Source: Bacteroidia bacterium (GTDB lineage: Bacteria; Bacteroidota; Bacteroidia; Flavobacteriales; Flavobacteriaceae). From it: 64,000 nucleotides of DNA. The stretch is from positions 161,302 to 225,301 of the forward strand of contig JAUIAY010000003.1 of NCBI GenBank assembly GCA_030425285.1, read 5' to 3'. The notes beneath the pieces are model-generated. The model worked only from the letters and a program-made list of their open reading frames with translations. It was not told where the DNA came from and searched no databases. The position numbers and the translations under genes are program-made. This document shows positions 17,538 through 24,606 of the stretch, piece by piece (within the stretch, counting starts at the first letter, position 1; every line of letters starts with the position of its first letter).

Positions 17538-17695
17538 ACAAAAAGCTTTAACCATATATAATAACTATAAGCTCCCCTCTTTAGACAAAGAGGGGTGGAC
17601 AAACGCAGTTTGGACGGGGAGTTTGATTAAAAAAAAGGAAAATGATTTTACCGAAGTAATAACTTAGGTAAAGAAAGAGGAGTTTGATTAAAAAA
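17538..17695. repeat. Two partial copies of the inverted-repeat unit (copy A and a right end)
   Basis: Bases ~17541-17627 match the unit family seen at 19.3-20.7 kb, but the first internal hairpin (the CTCCCTTT...AAAGGGAG arm pair) is missing: AAAAGCTTTA passes straight to ATAACTATAAGCTCCCC. The second hairpin CCCCTCTTTagacAAAGAGGGG is intact, and the unit ends in GACGGGGAGTTTGATT. A second right end of the other subtype (ACCGAAGTAATAAC...GAGGAGTTTGATT) follows to ~17689. These are internal-deletion or end fragments of the family. Confidence 0.8.
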
Positions 17696-18018
17696 AAGAC
17701 TTTTAAATGTGGTCAAATTGACCGGTGCAGGCCCAAGCGTCTGTAAATCTCAATATCACAAAAACTGCTGTCGTAAGCATAAAGCACAAAAGCTTCGAGA
17801 ATTAGGGCTCAAGCGTTTAAAAATGATCCTGTGGATCATTTTAGCGAAGGAGCCAGCTGGCGGGATGGCATACCCGCGAAGTTTTGAGCTTGGTTCACCG
17901 AAGGTAAAATGCCTACCGACAGCAAAGGCACTTTTTGGTTCTTTTTTGTGCGTAAAAAAGAATAAACCAAAAACACTTGTAATCCTGTCACGAAACTTTG
18001 GGAGATTCAGGGTTCAGT
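17696..18018. other. Hairpin-rich non-coding block
   Basis: A perfect 8-bp stem with a 3-base loop (AATGATCC TGT GGATCATT) lies at 17822-17840. A GCGGG/CCCGC pair lies at 17860-17877, and a longer imperfect palindrome of TTTTTGGTT-type arms runs over about 17932-17976. The base composition is richer in GC than the neighbours. It resembles dispersed intergenic repeats of flavobacteria, but no second copy exists in this window, so its nature is open. Confidence 0.5.
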
Positions 18019-18152
18019 ATCTACTGTCAACTGTCTCCCGCAAATCGTAAATCATGCACCGTCTTCGGTCAACTCACAACTCCCAACTACTGCCTACTGC
18101 CTACTGTCTTCCGTCTCCCATCTTCGGTCAACTCCCAACTCCCAACTCCCAA
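18019..18152. repeat. Heptad array 5 (CTACTGT / CAACTCC)
   Basis: The 7-bp period is visible through CTACTGT, CAACTGT, later CTACTGC (twice), CTACTGT, CTTCCGT, CTCCCAT, CTTCGGT, and CAACTCC (three times). The array runs into the epimerase gene: its stop codon TAG (CTA at 18153-18155) is part of the CAACTAC unit. Confidence 0.88.
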
Positions 18153-19121
18153 CTACTGAAAAAACTCCCAAGTCAATTTCAACCCGTCCCTTACAGAAAC
18201 CTGCGGATCATAACCCAACAGGTCTTGAGCTTTAGAAATATCAGCCAAACTATCCCGAACATCCCCTTGGCGAGGCGGTCCATAAATAGCCTTTAAATCA
18301 GACTGGGCGGCCAGTTGCAAGGATTCCCAAAGATAGTTAACCGAAATACGCTCACCACAAGCGACATTAAAAACCTGGTTACGAGCTTTTTCATCAGCAA
18401 AAAAGCCTTTAATATTGGCCTGAACAGCATTATCAACATAAGTAAAATCACGTGTTTGTTCACCATCACCATTAATTTTGGGCGACTGATTGTCCTTCAA
18501 TGCCTGCATAAATAATGGAATAACCGCTGCATAAGCACCATTGGGGCTCTGTTTAGGACCAAACACATTAAAGTAGCGTAAACCTATGACATCAGTACCA
18601 TAGGTTTTCCCAAACACATCAGCATAGAGTTCGTTTACATATTTGGTAACGGCATAAGGTGATAAGGGTTTCCCAATGTTGTCTTCTATTTTAGGCAAGG
18701 TTTTACTATCCCCATAAGTCGAACTGGAAGCCGCATAGACCATACGTTTTACAGTACTAGAATCCTTCAAGGCAATCATCATATTCAAAAAACCGGATAT
18801 ATTGACCGCATTGGTTGTGGCCGGATCATTAATAGATCTGGGTACCGAACCCAATGCCGCTTGATGCGAAACATAATCCATATCAACCATAGCTTGTTTA
18901 CAAGTATCCAAATCTCGAATATCCCCTTCTAGCAATTCAAAGGAAGGGTGATCCATAAACTCCCTTAGGTTTTCACGATAGCCATTCGAAAAATCATCAA
19001 GCACGCGTACTTTTTGGGCACCATGTTGCAAAAGATAACCAACCAGATTACTTCCAATGAACCCAGCTCCACCAGTTATTAAATAGCTATAGTCTTTTAT
19101 TTTGTTATTTACTTCTTTCAT
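18153..19121 (-). CDS. tviC: UDP-GlcNAc/UDP-GlcNAcA 4-epimerase (TviC/WbpP family)
   Basis: This 322-residue extended SDR enzyme has the NAD-binding GGAGFIGSNLVGYLL and the SDR active site SPYAVTKYVNEL (YxxxK). It also carries the family-specific DYVSHQAALGSVPRSIND, AASSSTYGDSKTLPKIED and YFNVFGPKQSPNGAYAAVIP stretches known from WbpP and TviC. It interconverts gluco and galacto forms of UDP-HexNAc or its uronic acid. With the dehydrogenase at 20.8-22.1 kb it supplies UDP-GalNAcA. The two genes belong together but are now separated by 1.7 kb of inverted-repeat units and the DUF559 gene. The stop codon lies inside heptad array 5. Confidence 0.93.
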   Translation of the reverse strand: MKEVNNKIKDYSYLITGGAGFIGSNLVGYLLQHGAQKVRVLDDFSNGYRENLREFMDHPSFELLEGDIRDLDTCKQAMVDMDYVSHQAALGSVPRSINDPATTNAVNISGFLNMMIALKDSSTVKRMVYAASSSTYGDSKTLPKIEDNIGKPLSPYAVTKYVNELYADVFGKTYGTDVIGLRYFNVFGPKQSPNGAYAAVIPLFMQALKDNQSPKINGDGEQTRDFTYVDNAVQANIKGFFADEKARNQVFNVACGERISVNYLWESLQLAAQSDLKAIYGPPRQGDVRDSLADISKAQDLLGYDPQVSVRDGLKLTWEFFQ

Positions 19122-19335
19122 CTTACTTATTGACTTGACTCATGAAATAAGATTTGAGGCGGTTCCCCAAATACATTTTTCCATAACGAATATTATTTTT
19201 GCTCATAATATTAAAGCTACGGTATAAAAATAAAACTAATTATAGGATAACAAACGAAATAATAAGCTAATTAGACAAAGCGATAAACCTAATCGAGCAA
19301 CTGTTAATGGAAGACACAAAGAAATTGCTATAATC
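19122..19335. other. Gap upstream of the epimerase gene
   Basis: About 214 bp of AT-rich sequence lie between the epimerase start and the first full inverted-repeat unit. It probably contains the present promoter of the epimerase and downstream genes if the repeat array blocks read-through, but I could not find a convincing TAnnTTTG box. Confidence 0.35.
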
Positions 19336-19504
19336 AATCAAACCCTCCGTCTAAATCTTTTTTTATTAAAAAGCTTTAGCCACCTCCCTTTATCTAAAGG
19401 GAGGAGCCGGTTGGGAAACATCATAACTAAAAACTCCCCTCTTTAGTCAAAGAGGGGAATGAATTTGTCGTAGCTTGCGGAGACAAAGAAAGGGGAGTTT
19501 GATT
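19336..19504. repeat. Inverted-repeat unit, copy B (169 bp)
   Basis: It starts AATCAAACCCTCCGTC and ends GGGGAGTTTGATT. Hairpin 1 is CTCCCTTT ATCT AAAGGGAG; hairpin 2 is CCCCTCTTT AGTC AAAGAGGGG, fully paired here. The right part carries GAATTTGTCGTAGCTTGCGG instead of the CAAACGCAGTTTGGACG of copies A, C and D, so right-end subtypes exist. Confidence 0.9.
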
Positions 19505-19524
19505 TAAAATATATAATTACTATT

Positions 19525-19677
19525 ACAAACCCTCCGTCTAAATCTTTTTTTTTATTAAAAAGCCTTAGCCACCTCCCTTTATCTAAAGGGAGGAGCCGGT
19601 TGGGAAACAACATAACTAAAAGCTCCCCGCTTTAGTCAAAGAGGGGTGGGCAAACGCAGTTTGGACGGGGAGTTTGA
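19525..19677. repeat. Inverted-repeat unit, copy C (153 bp)
   Basis: It starts ACAAACCCTCCGTC and ends GACGGGGAGTTTGA. Hairpin 1 is perfect; hairpin 2 has one changed arm base (CCCCGCTTT against AAAGAGGGG). It is nearly identical to copy D, which lies on the other side of the DUF559 gene, and its right end is 47 bp before that gene's start codon. Confidence 0.9.
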
Positions 19678-19724
19678 AAAAGAGACTAAAATATATTTAA
19701 AAAACTATAAATCACTATATTTAT

Positions 19725-20102
19725 ATGGTGACCAATCAAAGCTTACATAACAAAATCCAACTGAAAGCAAGAAGGCAGGAATTAAGAAAAAACCTGACTC
19801 CGGCTGAAGCGTTTTTATGGAAACATCTTAAGGCTAAACAATTTTACGGAAAGCGTTTTACCAAACAACATAGTATAGGTAATTATATTGTTGATTTTTA
19901 TTGTGCCTCTGAAAAGCTTGTTATTGAACTGGATGGTGAAGTCCACAACAATACCAAGGCTGAATCCTATGATGATATTAGAACAGATTATTTAAGGGCT
20001 TTAGGATATCTTGTTATCCGGTTTGAAAACAAAATGATGTTTGATAACTTACAATCTGTTTTGCAAGAAATTTCATCACATTTTAAAAAACCCTATTTAT
20101 AA
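19725..20102 (+). CDS. DUF559 endonuclease-like protein (Vsr-related PD-(D/E)xK fold)
   Basis: The 125-residue protein is a complete DUF559 domain: LRKNLTPAEAFLWKHLKAK, then FTKQHSIGNYIVDFYC, and VIELDGEVHNN, followed by RTDYLRALGYLVIRFEN. The Asp of IVDFYC and the ELD of VIELDGEVH are the expected metal-binding residues of this Vsr-like nuclease superfamily. Activity and target are unknown. It is on the plus strand, opposite to the flanking polysaccharide genes, with 47 bp between repeat copy C and its ATG and 3 bp between its stop and copy D. That tight fit suggests it travels with, or acts on, these repeats. Confidence 0.9.
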   Translation: MVTNQSLHNKIQLKARRQELRKNLTPAEAFLWKHLKAKQFYGKRFTKQHSIGNYIVDFYCASEKLVIELDGEVHNNTKAESYDDIRTDYLRALGYLVIRFENKMMFDNLQSVLQEISSHFKKPYL

Positions 20103-20105
20103 TTT

Positions 20106-20260
20106 AATCAAACCCTTCGTCTAAATCTTTTTTTATTAAAAAGCTTTAGCCACCTCCCTTTATCTAAAGGGAGGAGCCGGTTGGGAAACATCATAACTAA
20201 AAGCTCCCCGCTTTAGTCAAAGAGGGGTGGGCAAACGCAGTTTGGACGGGGAGTTTGATT
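20106..20260. repeat. Inverted-repeat unit, copy D (155 bp)
   Basis: It starts AATCAAACCCTTCGTC and ends GACGGGGAGTTTGATT, giving 16-bp termini that are inverted repeats with four mismatches. Hairpin 1 arms lie at 20154-20161 and 20166-20173 around an ATCT loop; hairpin 2 follows in CCCCGCTTTAGTCAAAGAGGGG. It begins 3 bp after the DUF559 stop codon. Confidence 0.92.
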
Positions 20261-20278
20261 TTAAAAACATAGCTACCA

Positions 20279-20490
20279 TTTCAAACCCTCCATCCAGATC
20301 CTAAAGACCTGCCCCCCTTTATCTCAAGAAACTAATCTGTTGACAGTACAATATAACTAAAGCTCCCCGCTTCAGATGCGACCAAACGTATAGAATTAGT
20401 CCACTGGACTAATTTAGTGAAAGGCGAGCTTGCGCATTGGCAATGAATTTACTGAAGTGATAACGGAAGTAAATAAAGAGGCGTTTGATT
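20279..20490. repeat. Inverted-repeat unit, degenerate copy E (~212 bp)
   Basis: Its ends TTCAAACCCTCCATC and GGCGTTTGATT are recognisable, but both inner hairpins are decayed and an extra segment with its own hairpin (AATTAGTCCACTGGACTAATT, about 20395-20415) has been added. The linker before it (ACATAGCTACCATT) is repeated almost exactly before copy F, so E and F arose by tandem duplication. Confidence 0.75.
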
Positions 20491-20508
20491 TTAAAACATA
20501 GCTACCAT

Positions 20509-20679
20509 TTCAAACCCTCCGTCTAAACCTTTTCTAAAAAAGCTTTAGCCACCTCCCTTTAACTAAAGGGAGGAGCCTGTTGGTAAATTAATTACAACTT
20601 GTACTGCTCTCCTCTTCAGATGAAGAGGAGAATGAATTTACTGAAGTGATAACGCAAGTAAAGAAAGAGGAGTTTGATT
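20509..20679. repeat. Inverted-repeat unit, copy F (~171 bp)
   Basis: It starts TTTCAAACCCTCCGTC and ends AGAGGAGTTTGATT. Hairpin 1 is CTCCCTTT AACT AAAGGGAG, with compensated stem and changed loop; hairpin 2 is CTCCTCTTC AGAT GAAGAGGAG. Both stems are preserved although the bases differ from copies B-D, which points to selection for structure. Confidence 0.88.
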
Positions 20680-20689
20680 AAAAAAAGAC

Positions 20690-20804
20690 ACTACCTACTG
20701 ACTACACTTACTGTCACTGTCTTCTATCTGCTGTCTACAGTCTATTCTCTACGATCTACCGTCTACCAACTAACACCAAATGCCTATCCTCTACTGCCCA
20801 CTGT
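20690..20804. repeat. Heptad array 6 (CTACTGA / CTACCGT)
   Basis: Most of the stretch divides into 7-mers beginning CT: CTACTGA, CTTCTAT, CTGCTGT, CTACAGT, CTATTCT, CTACGAT, CTACCGT, CTACCAA, and later CTATCCT, CTACTGC. It ends at the dehydrogenase stop codon (CTA at 20805-20807), which again is the first three bases of a unit. Confidence 0.88.
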
Positions 20805-22091
20805 CTACAACCGCGCATCAACTATATCTTTAGGAAGCAATGATTTCACATCAAACACCACACAGTTTTCAGATTTCAACTGGTTAATATCCAATTCCAA
20901 AAACTCATTATGACTCACCGCTAATACGATAGCTTCGTAGGTATCTGCCAATTCGGAAGCATCGGTTAACAATTCAAAACCGTATTCTTCACGCACCTCT
21001 TCTTTAGAGGCCCAAGGATCATAAACATCTACATGCACATGGTAGGTTTCAAATTCCCTAATAATATCAATAGCTCTAGAGTTTCTAATATCTGGACAGT
21101 TTTCTTTAAAAGTAATACCCAACACCAATACACGGGAGCCTTTAATAGTGGCACCTTTCTTAATCATCATTTTTACCGTTTCGGTTGCCACATAACCGCC
21201 CATACTATCATTCATTTTCCGACCTGCCAGAATAATTTCTGGGTTATAGCCACTTTCTATGGCTTTTTGCGCTAGATAATACGGATCGACACCAATACAA
21301 TGACCACCAACCAATCCAGGAGTAAACTTGATAAAGTTCCATTTGGTACCTGCTGCTTCTAAAACAGCTTGGGTGTCAATATCCAATAATCTAAATATTT
21401 TTGACAATTCATTGACAAAAGCAATATTGATATCCCGTTGCGAATTCTCTATCACTTTGGCTGCTTCGGCTACTTTAATGGACGGTGCCTTATGGGTGCC
21501 AGCAGTGATAATGGATTGATACAAGTCATCCACCACATCTGCTATTTCAGGTGTTGATCCTGATGTAACCTTCAAAATTTTGGTGACCGTATGTTTCTTA
21601 TCTCCTGGGTTAATACGTTCAGGCGAATAACCTGCGTAAAAATCAATGTTAAACTGGAGTCCTGAAACCGACTCTAAAATAGGCACACAGATATCCTCGG
21701 TAACACCTGGATAAACTGTCGATTCATAAATAACAATATCACCCTTCTTAAGCACACCACCAATAGTTTCACTGGCCTTAATAAGCGGCGTAAAAATGGG
21801 CTTGTTTAACTCGTCTGTCGGAGTCGGGACCGTAATAATATAAATGTTGGATGCTTGTAAATCGGCAACAGAATCAGTTATAAAAAGTCCGGTATCATCC
21901 GTACTGTTAACTAGTACCGATTGTAATTCCGGTGACGCGACTTCCAGGGTACGGTCTGTACCTTCCCGTAGTTCGCCAACACGTTTGGTGTTGATATCGA
22001 AACCAACAACCGGAAACTTTTTGGCAAACTCCACAGCCAAGGGCAGTCCGACATATCCTAATCCTATAATGGCAATCTTTTGTTTTTGCAT
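20805..22091 (-). CDS. tviB: UDP-N-acetylhexosamine 6-dehydrogenase (TviB/WbpO family)
   Basis: This 428-residue enzyme shows the NAD-binding IAIIGLGYVGLPLAVEFAKK, the conserved IYIITVPTPTD, and the active-site stretch FTPGLVGGHCIGVDPYYLAQ (about residues 258-277) with the catalytic Cys. NSQRDINIAFVNEL is typical of the TviB/WbpO/WbpA subgroup, which oxidises UDP-GlcNAc or UDP-GalNAc to the uronic acid. With the TviC/WbpP-type epimerase it gives UDP-GalNAcA for an acidic polysaccharide. It lies 29 bp downstream of wzc on the same strand. Its stop codon is provided by heptad array 6. Confidence 0.94.
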   Translation of the reverse strand: MQKQKIAIIGLGYVGLPLAVEFAKKFPVVGFDINTKRVGELREGTDRTLEVASPELQSVLVNSTDDTGLFITDSVADLQASNIYIITVPTPTDELNKPIFTPLIKASETIGGVLKKGDIVIYESTVYPGVTEDICVPILESVSGLQFNIDFYAGYSPERINPGDKKHTVTKILKVTSGSTPEIADVVDDLYQSIITAGTHKAPSIKVAEAAKVIENSQRDINIAFVNELSKIFRLLDIDTQAVLEAAGTKWNFIKFTPGLVGGHCIGVDPYYLAQKAIESGYNPEIILAGRKMNDSMGGYVATETVKMMIKKGATIKGSRVLVLGITFKENCPDIRNSRAIDIIREFETYHVHVDVYDPWASKEEVREEYGFELLTDASELADTYEAIVLAVSHNEFLELDINQLKSENCVVFDVKSLLPKDIVDARL

Positions 22092-22120
22092 GTCTATTTT
22101 GGGGTAATATTAGTGTTTGT

Positions 22121-24598
22121 TTATATACGTTTAATAAAGTCAGTAATTTTTTTCCAGGCACTGCGTTTACCACCTTCGTGGTAGGCATTGCCATAAACAC
22201 CATAACCATAACCGTAGCCATAACCGTAGCCATAGCCATAACCGTAATTATGATTGGTTTTATGCTTATAGAAATTCAGTACAAAACTGATGTTTTTAAT
22301 CTCCCCAGCACGATACTTGGCGTTAATCAATTGTAACATACCCTTTTTGGTATAATCCAATCGCACCATAAAAATAGAGGTATCTGCATATTTCACCAAT
22401 TCCAAAGCATCTGTTACCAATCCTAATGGCGGTGTATCCAATACGATAATATCGTAGGTCTCACGTAAACTGGTAATAAGAGACTCCATACGGTCGCTCA
22501 TCAACAGTTCAGAAGGATTGGGAGGAATAGGTCCAGCTGGCACCACCGATAGATTCTCAATATGGGTTTTGTTGTTAACAGATTCAAAATCAGCCTCGCC
22601 GATCAGATAATTAACAATACCGGAATCATTAGTGAGCTCAAAATCATCAAAGATTTTAGGCTTCCGTAAATCCAACCCCAATAGAATGGTTTTCTTACCC
22701 GACAAGGCATACACTGTGGCAATGTTAATGGAGGTAAAGGTTTTCCCTTCCCCACTTACCGAAGATGTCACCATAATGGTACGCCCGCCTGTTTTAGGTT
22801 TTTTATTTAAAATAAATTGTAAGCTGGAACGTATGGAACGGAACGATTCTGCCACAGCCGATTTGGGTTTTTCAAAAACCACCAAGTTATTGTGGTAACG
22901 GTATTTACCAATCAATCCCAAAATGGGAATATTAGATAGCTGCTGAATCTCATCAGAACCATGTATGGTGGTATCCAACAGGAATATCACAAAAATAAGG
23001 AACATGGGGATAAAAAATCCCAACATGAGCCCCATCATATAGTTCAGGGACTTGTTGGGGCCTATTTTTCCTCCGCCAATATCCTTGGCTTCATCAATAA
23101 TAGCGATATCCGAAATATTGGCTGCCTTTACTATGGCTGCTTCGCTGCGCTTATCCATATACACATTATAGGCTTCCTGACTAATGTCCAGTTTTCGTTG
23201 GATCTTTAAAAACTCCTGCTGATCTTCAGGCAGATCGCTTAATTGAGCTTCTAAACTAGCAATATTACGGTTTAAACCTTGCATCAGAACCCGAATGGTA
23301 GCACGTGTAGCTTCAATTGTTTCTAAAAGTACATTCTTTTCAGCATCAATCCGTCGATCCAAATCCTTAAACAAATCGGAGCCTTCGCGTGTACTATACT
23401 CCATACTTTGCCGTTCAATGGCCAAGACTGTAATTTTAGAAACAGACTGTTGAATATTAGGCTCGTCTATTCCTACCGAACTGGGTGCTGCAATAAGGGT
23501 ATAGTCGGTCTTGGTACGTAAGTAAGATTCCAAGGCCTGTAAATAGTCCAGTTTTATTTGCTCACTTTCAAGTTCAGCCTCATAGCTTTTAAGCTTATCA
23601 GAGATTTGGCTCATTTCGATCGACACATCAAACACCTTGTTCTCCCTACGAAACCGGTTCATCTCCTCATTATAATCTTTTAGGTTGTCATTGACTGCGG
23701 CCAGACTACTATCAATAAATTTAATGGTATTGGAGGCATACTGGTTCTTGCGTTCCAATTCGGTTTCACTTAAAATAACCGCAGTCGTATTTAAGTAATC
23801 TACAAGCTTTAATTTATTATGCCCTGCAAGAGACAGTTGTAAAACAGATGAGGCATTGGGGTTGAAAGGCCCAACTATGATATTGTTTTTATATCTATTA
23901 ACCACAATATCAAAATTACTGAATTGAACGTAGAACTCTGATTGAGGTTTTATCGTTCCTTCACTACGCAATAGAATTTCACCTTTAAAAAAAGCTAAAT
24001 CAATGGGTTCACCCACTTTAAATGACTGCTTAAAAATTCCCATTGGGACAGAAACACTCCCTTTAGCTTTGGTATCGTACCGTTGACCAACCCGTTTTTC
24101 AGATTCAAATTCAGTGAATACTTCAAAAGTTGAGTTATCCAAAAACCGAATACCAATAGGGTAATCAAGTACTTGTAGTTTAGTTGAATCTAAAACAACA
24201 ACAAATGGAGCCTGTCTATAGATATCGTTTTTACGGTACTTCCCTTCAACAAAATAGTCTATGTAGAATTGTAATGAATCTACAACTTTTTCATTATGTG
24301 TTCGAGTCTTTAAAGTGGTGATAGTCTTCCCTACTTTACCAGATACACCACCCCAGTTAAAGGAAATACTGGTATTGGCTGTAAAAAAAGGGTTTTGATC
24401 ATTTTCAACCGAGATCAAGGAACTTAATTTATAAACGTTCTGCTTTCTAACATTAATTAAATACGCAATAAGCAAAGCGACACCAATACATAACAACACA
24501 AACTTCCAGAGGTTAAGCACCTTAAATAGATAGCCTCTAAAATCAAACGATATATTGCTGGGTTCCTGATGCTCGTGTTCTAAATAATCCTCACTCAT
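22121..24598 (-). CDS. wzc: Wzc-type polysaccharide co-polymerase / tyrosine kinase
   Basis: The 825-residue protein has a membrane segment at ~30-47, a long periplasmic coiled-coil region, a second membrane segment near 520-545 and a cytoplasmic BY-kinase domain. The kinase has Walker A TSSVSGEGKTFTSIN, A' LLGLDLRKPKI and Walker B DIIVLDTPPLGLVTDA. The C-terminus holds eight YG dipeptides in a row plus further Tyr, in the position of the autophosphorylated tyrosine cluster. It controls chain length and export of the polysaccharide together with Wza, whose gene is 8 bp upstream. No separate phosphatase gene (Wzb) is present in the window. Confidence 0.96.
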   Translation of the reverse strand: MSEDYLEHEHQEPSNISFDFRGYLFKVLNLWKFVLLCIGVALLIAYLINVRKQNVYKLSSLISVENDQNPFFTANTSISFNWGGVSGKVGKTITTLKTRTHNEKVVDSLQFYIDYFVEGKYRKNDIYRQAPFVVVLDSTKLQVLDYPIGIRFLDNSTFEVFTEFESEKRVGQRYDTKAKGSVSVPMGIFKQSFKVGEPIDLAFFKGEILLRSEGTIKPQSEFYVQFSNFDIVVNRYKNNIIVGPFNPNASSVLQLSLAGHNKLKLVDYLNTTAVILSETELERKNQYASNTIKFIDSSLAAVNDNLKDYNEEMNRFRRENKVFDVSIEMSQISDKLKSYEAELESEQIKLDYLQALESYLRTKTDYTLIAAPSSVGIDEPNIQQSVSKITVLAIERQSMEYSTREGSDLFKDLDRRIDAEKNVLLETIEATRATIRVLMQGLNRNIASLEAQLSDLPEDQQEFLKIQRKLDISQEAYNVYMDKRSEAAIVKAANISDIAIIDEAKDIGGGKIGPNKSLNYMMGLMLGFFIPMFLIFVIFLLDTTIHGSDEIQQLSNIPILGLIGKYRYHNNLVVFEKPKSAVAESFRSIRSSLQFILNKKPKTGGRTIMVTSSVSGEGKTFTSINIATVYALSGKKTILLGLDLRKPKIFDDFELTNDSGIVNYLIGEADFESVNNKTHIENLSVVPAGPIPPNPSELLMSDRMESLITSLRETYDIIVLDTPPLGLVTDALELVKYADTSIFMVRLDYTKKGMLQLINAKYRAGEIKNISFVLNFYKHKTNHNYGYGYGYGYGYGYGYGVYGNAYHEGGKRSAWKKITDFIKRI
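22203..22252. repeat. Codon-level repeat encoding the (Tyr-Gly)n tail of Wzc
   Basis: A 6-bp-period array on the minus strand (TATGGT/TACGGT-like units) encodes alternating Tyr and Gly. The synonymous third bases vary, so it is not a pure microsatellite, but its period makes it prone to slippage in 6-bp steps, which would change the number of tyrosines without a frameshift. Confidence 0.8.
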
Positions 24599-24606
24599 AA
24601 CAAACG

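Larger units (their letters stand above)
17490..18152. other. Repeat-filled intergenic region, 663 bp
   Basis: This gap contains, in order, a terminator, two partial copies of the inverted-repeat unit family, a hairpin-rich block and heptad array 5. I see no gene in it. The open frame across 17709-18050 runs through the hairpins and shows no protein-like features. Confidence 0.7.
19336..20679. mobile_element. Candidate repeat/nuclease element: DUF559 gene inside an array of inverted-repeat units
   Basis: Five units (B-F) of 150-210 bp sit in near-tandem order with ~20-bp AT-rich linkers, and a DUF559 nuclease gene lies between units C and D. Each full unit begins with a (AAT)CAAACCCTCCGTC-like end and finishes with GACGGGGAGTTTGATT, an imperfect inverted repeat of the beginning. 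Between them are two hairpins, CTCCCTTT...AAAGGGAG and CCCC.CTTT...AAAG.GGGG. The nuclease stop codon lies 3 bp before unit D. Its mobility is inferred from this structure; target-site duplications could not be defined. Confidence 0.5.

Noticed and set aside
17709..18050. Plus-strand frame of 113 codons
   Set aside because: It runs through hairpins and into heptad array 5; composition is not protein-like. Treated as non-coding repeat sequence.
21907..22239. Minus-strand frame with a Met-Ala-Met-Val repeat start
   Set aside because: It is the out-of-frame reading of the Tyr-Gly codon repeat of wzc and of the dehydrogenase start.
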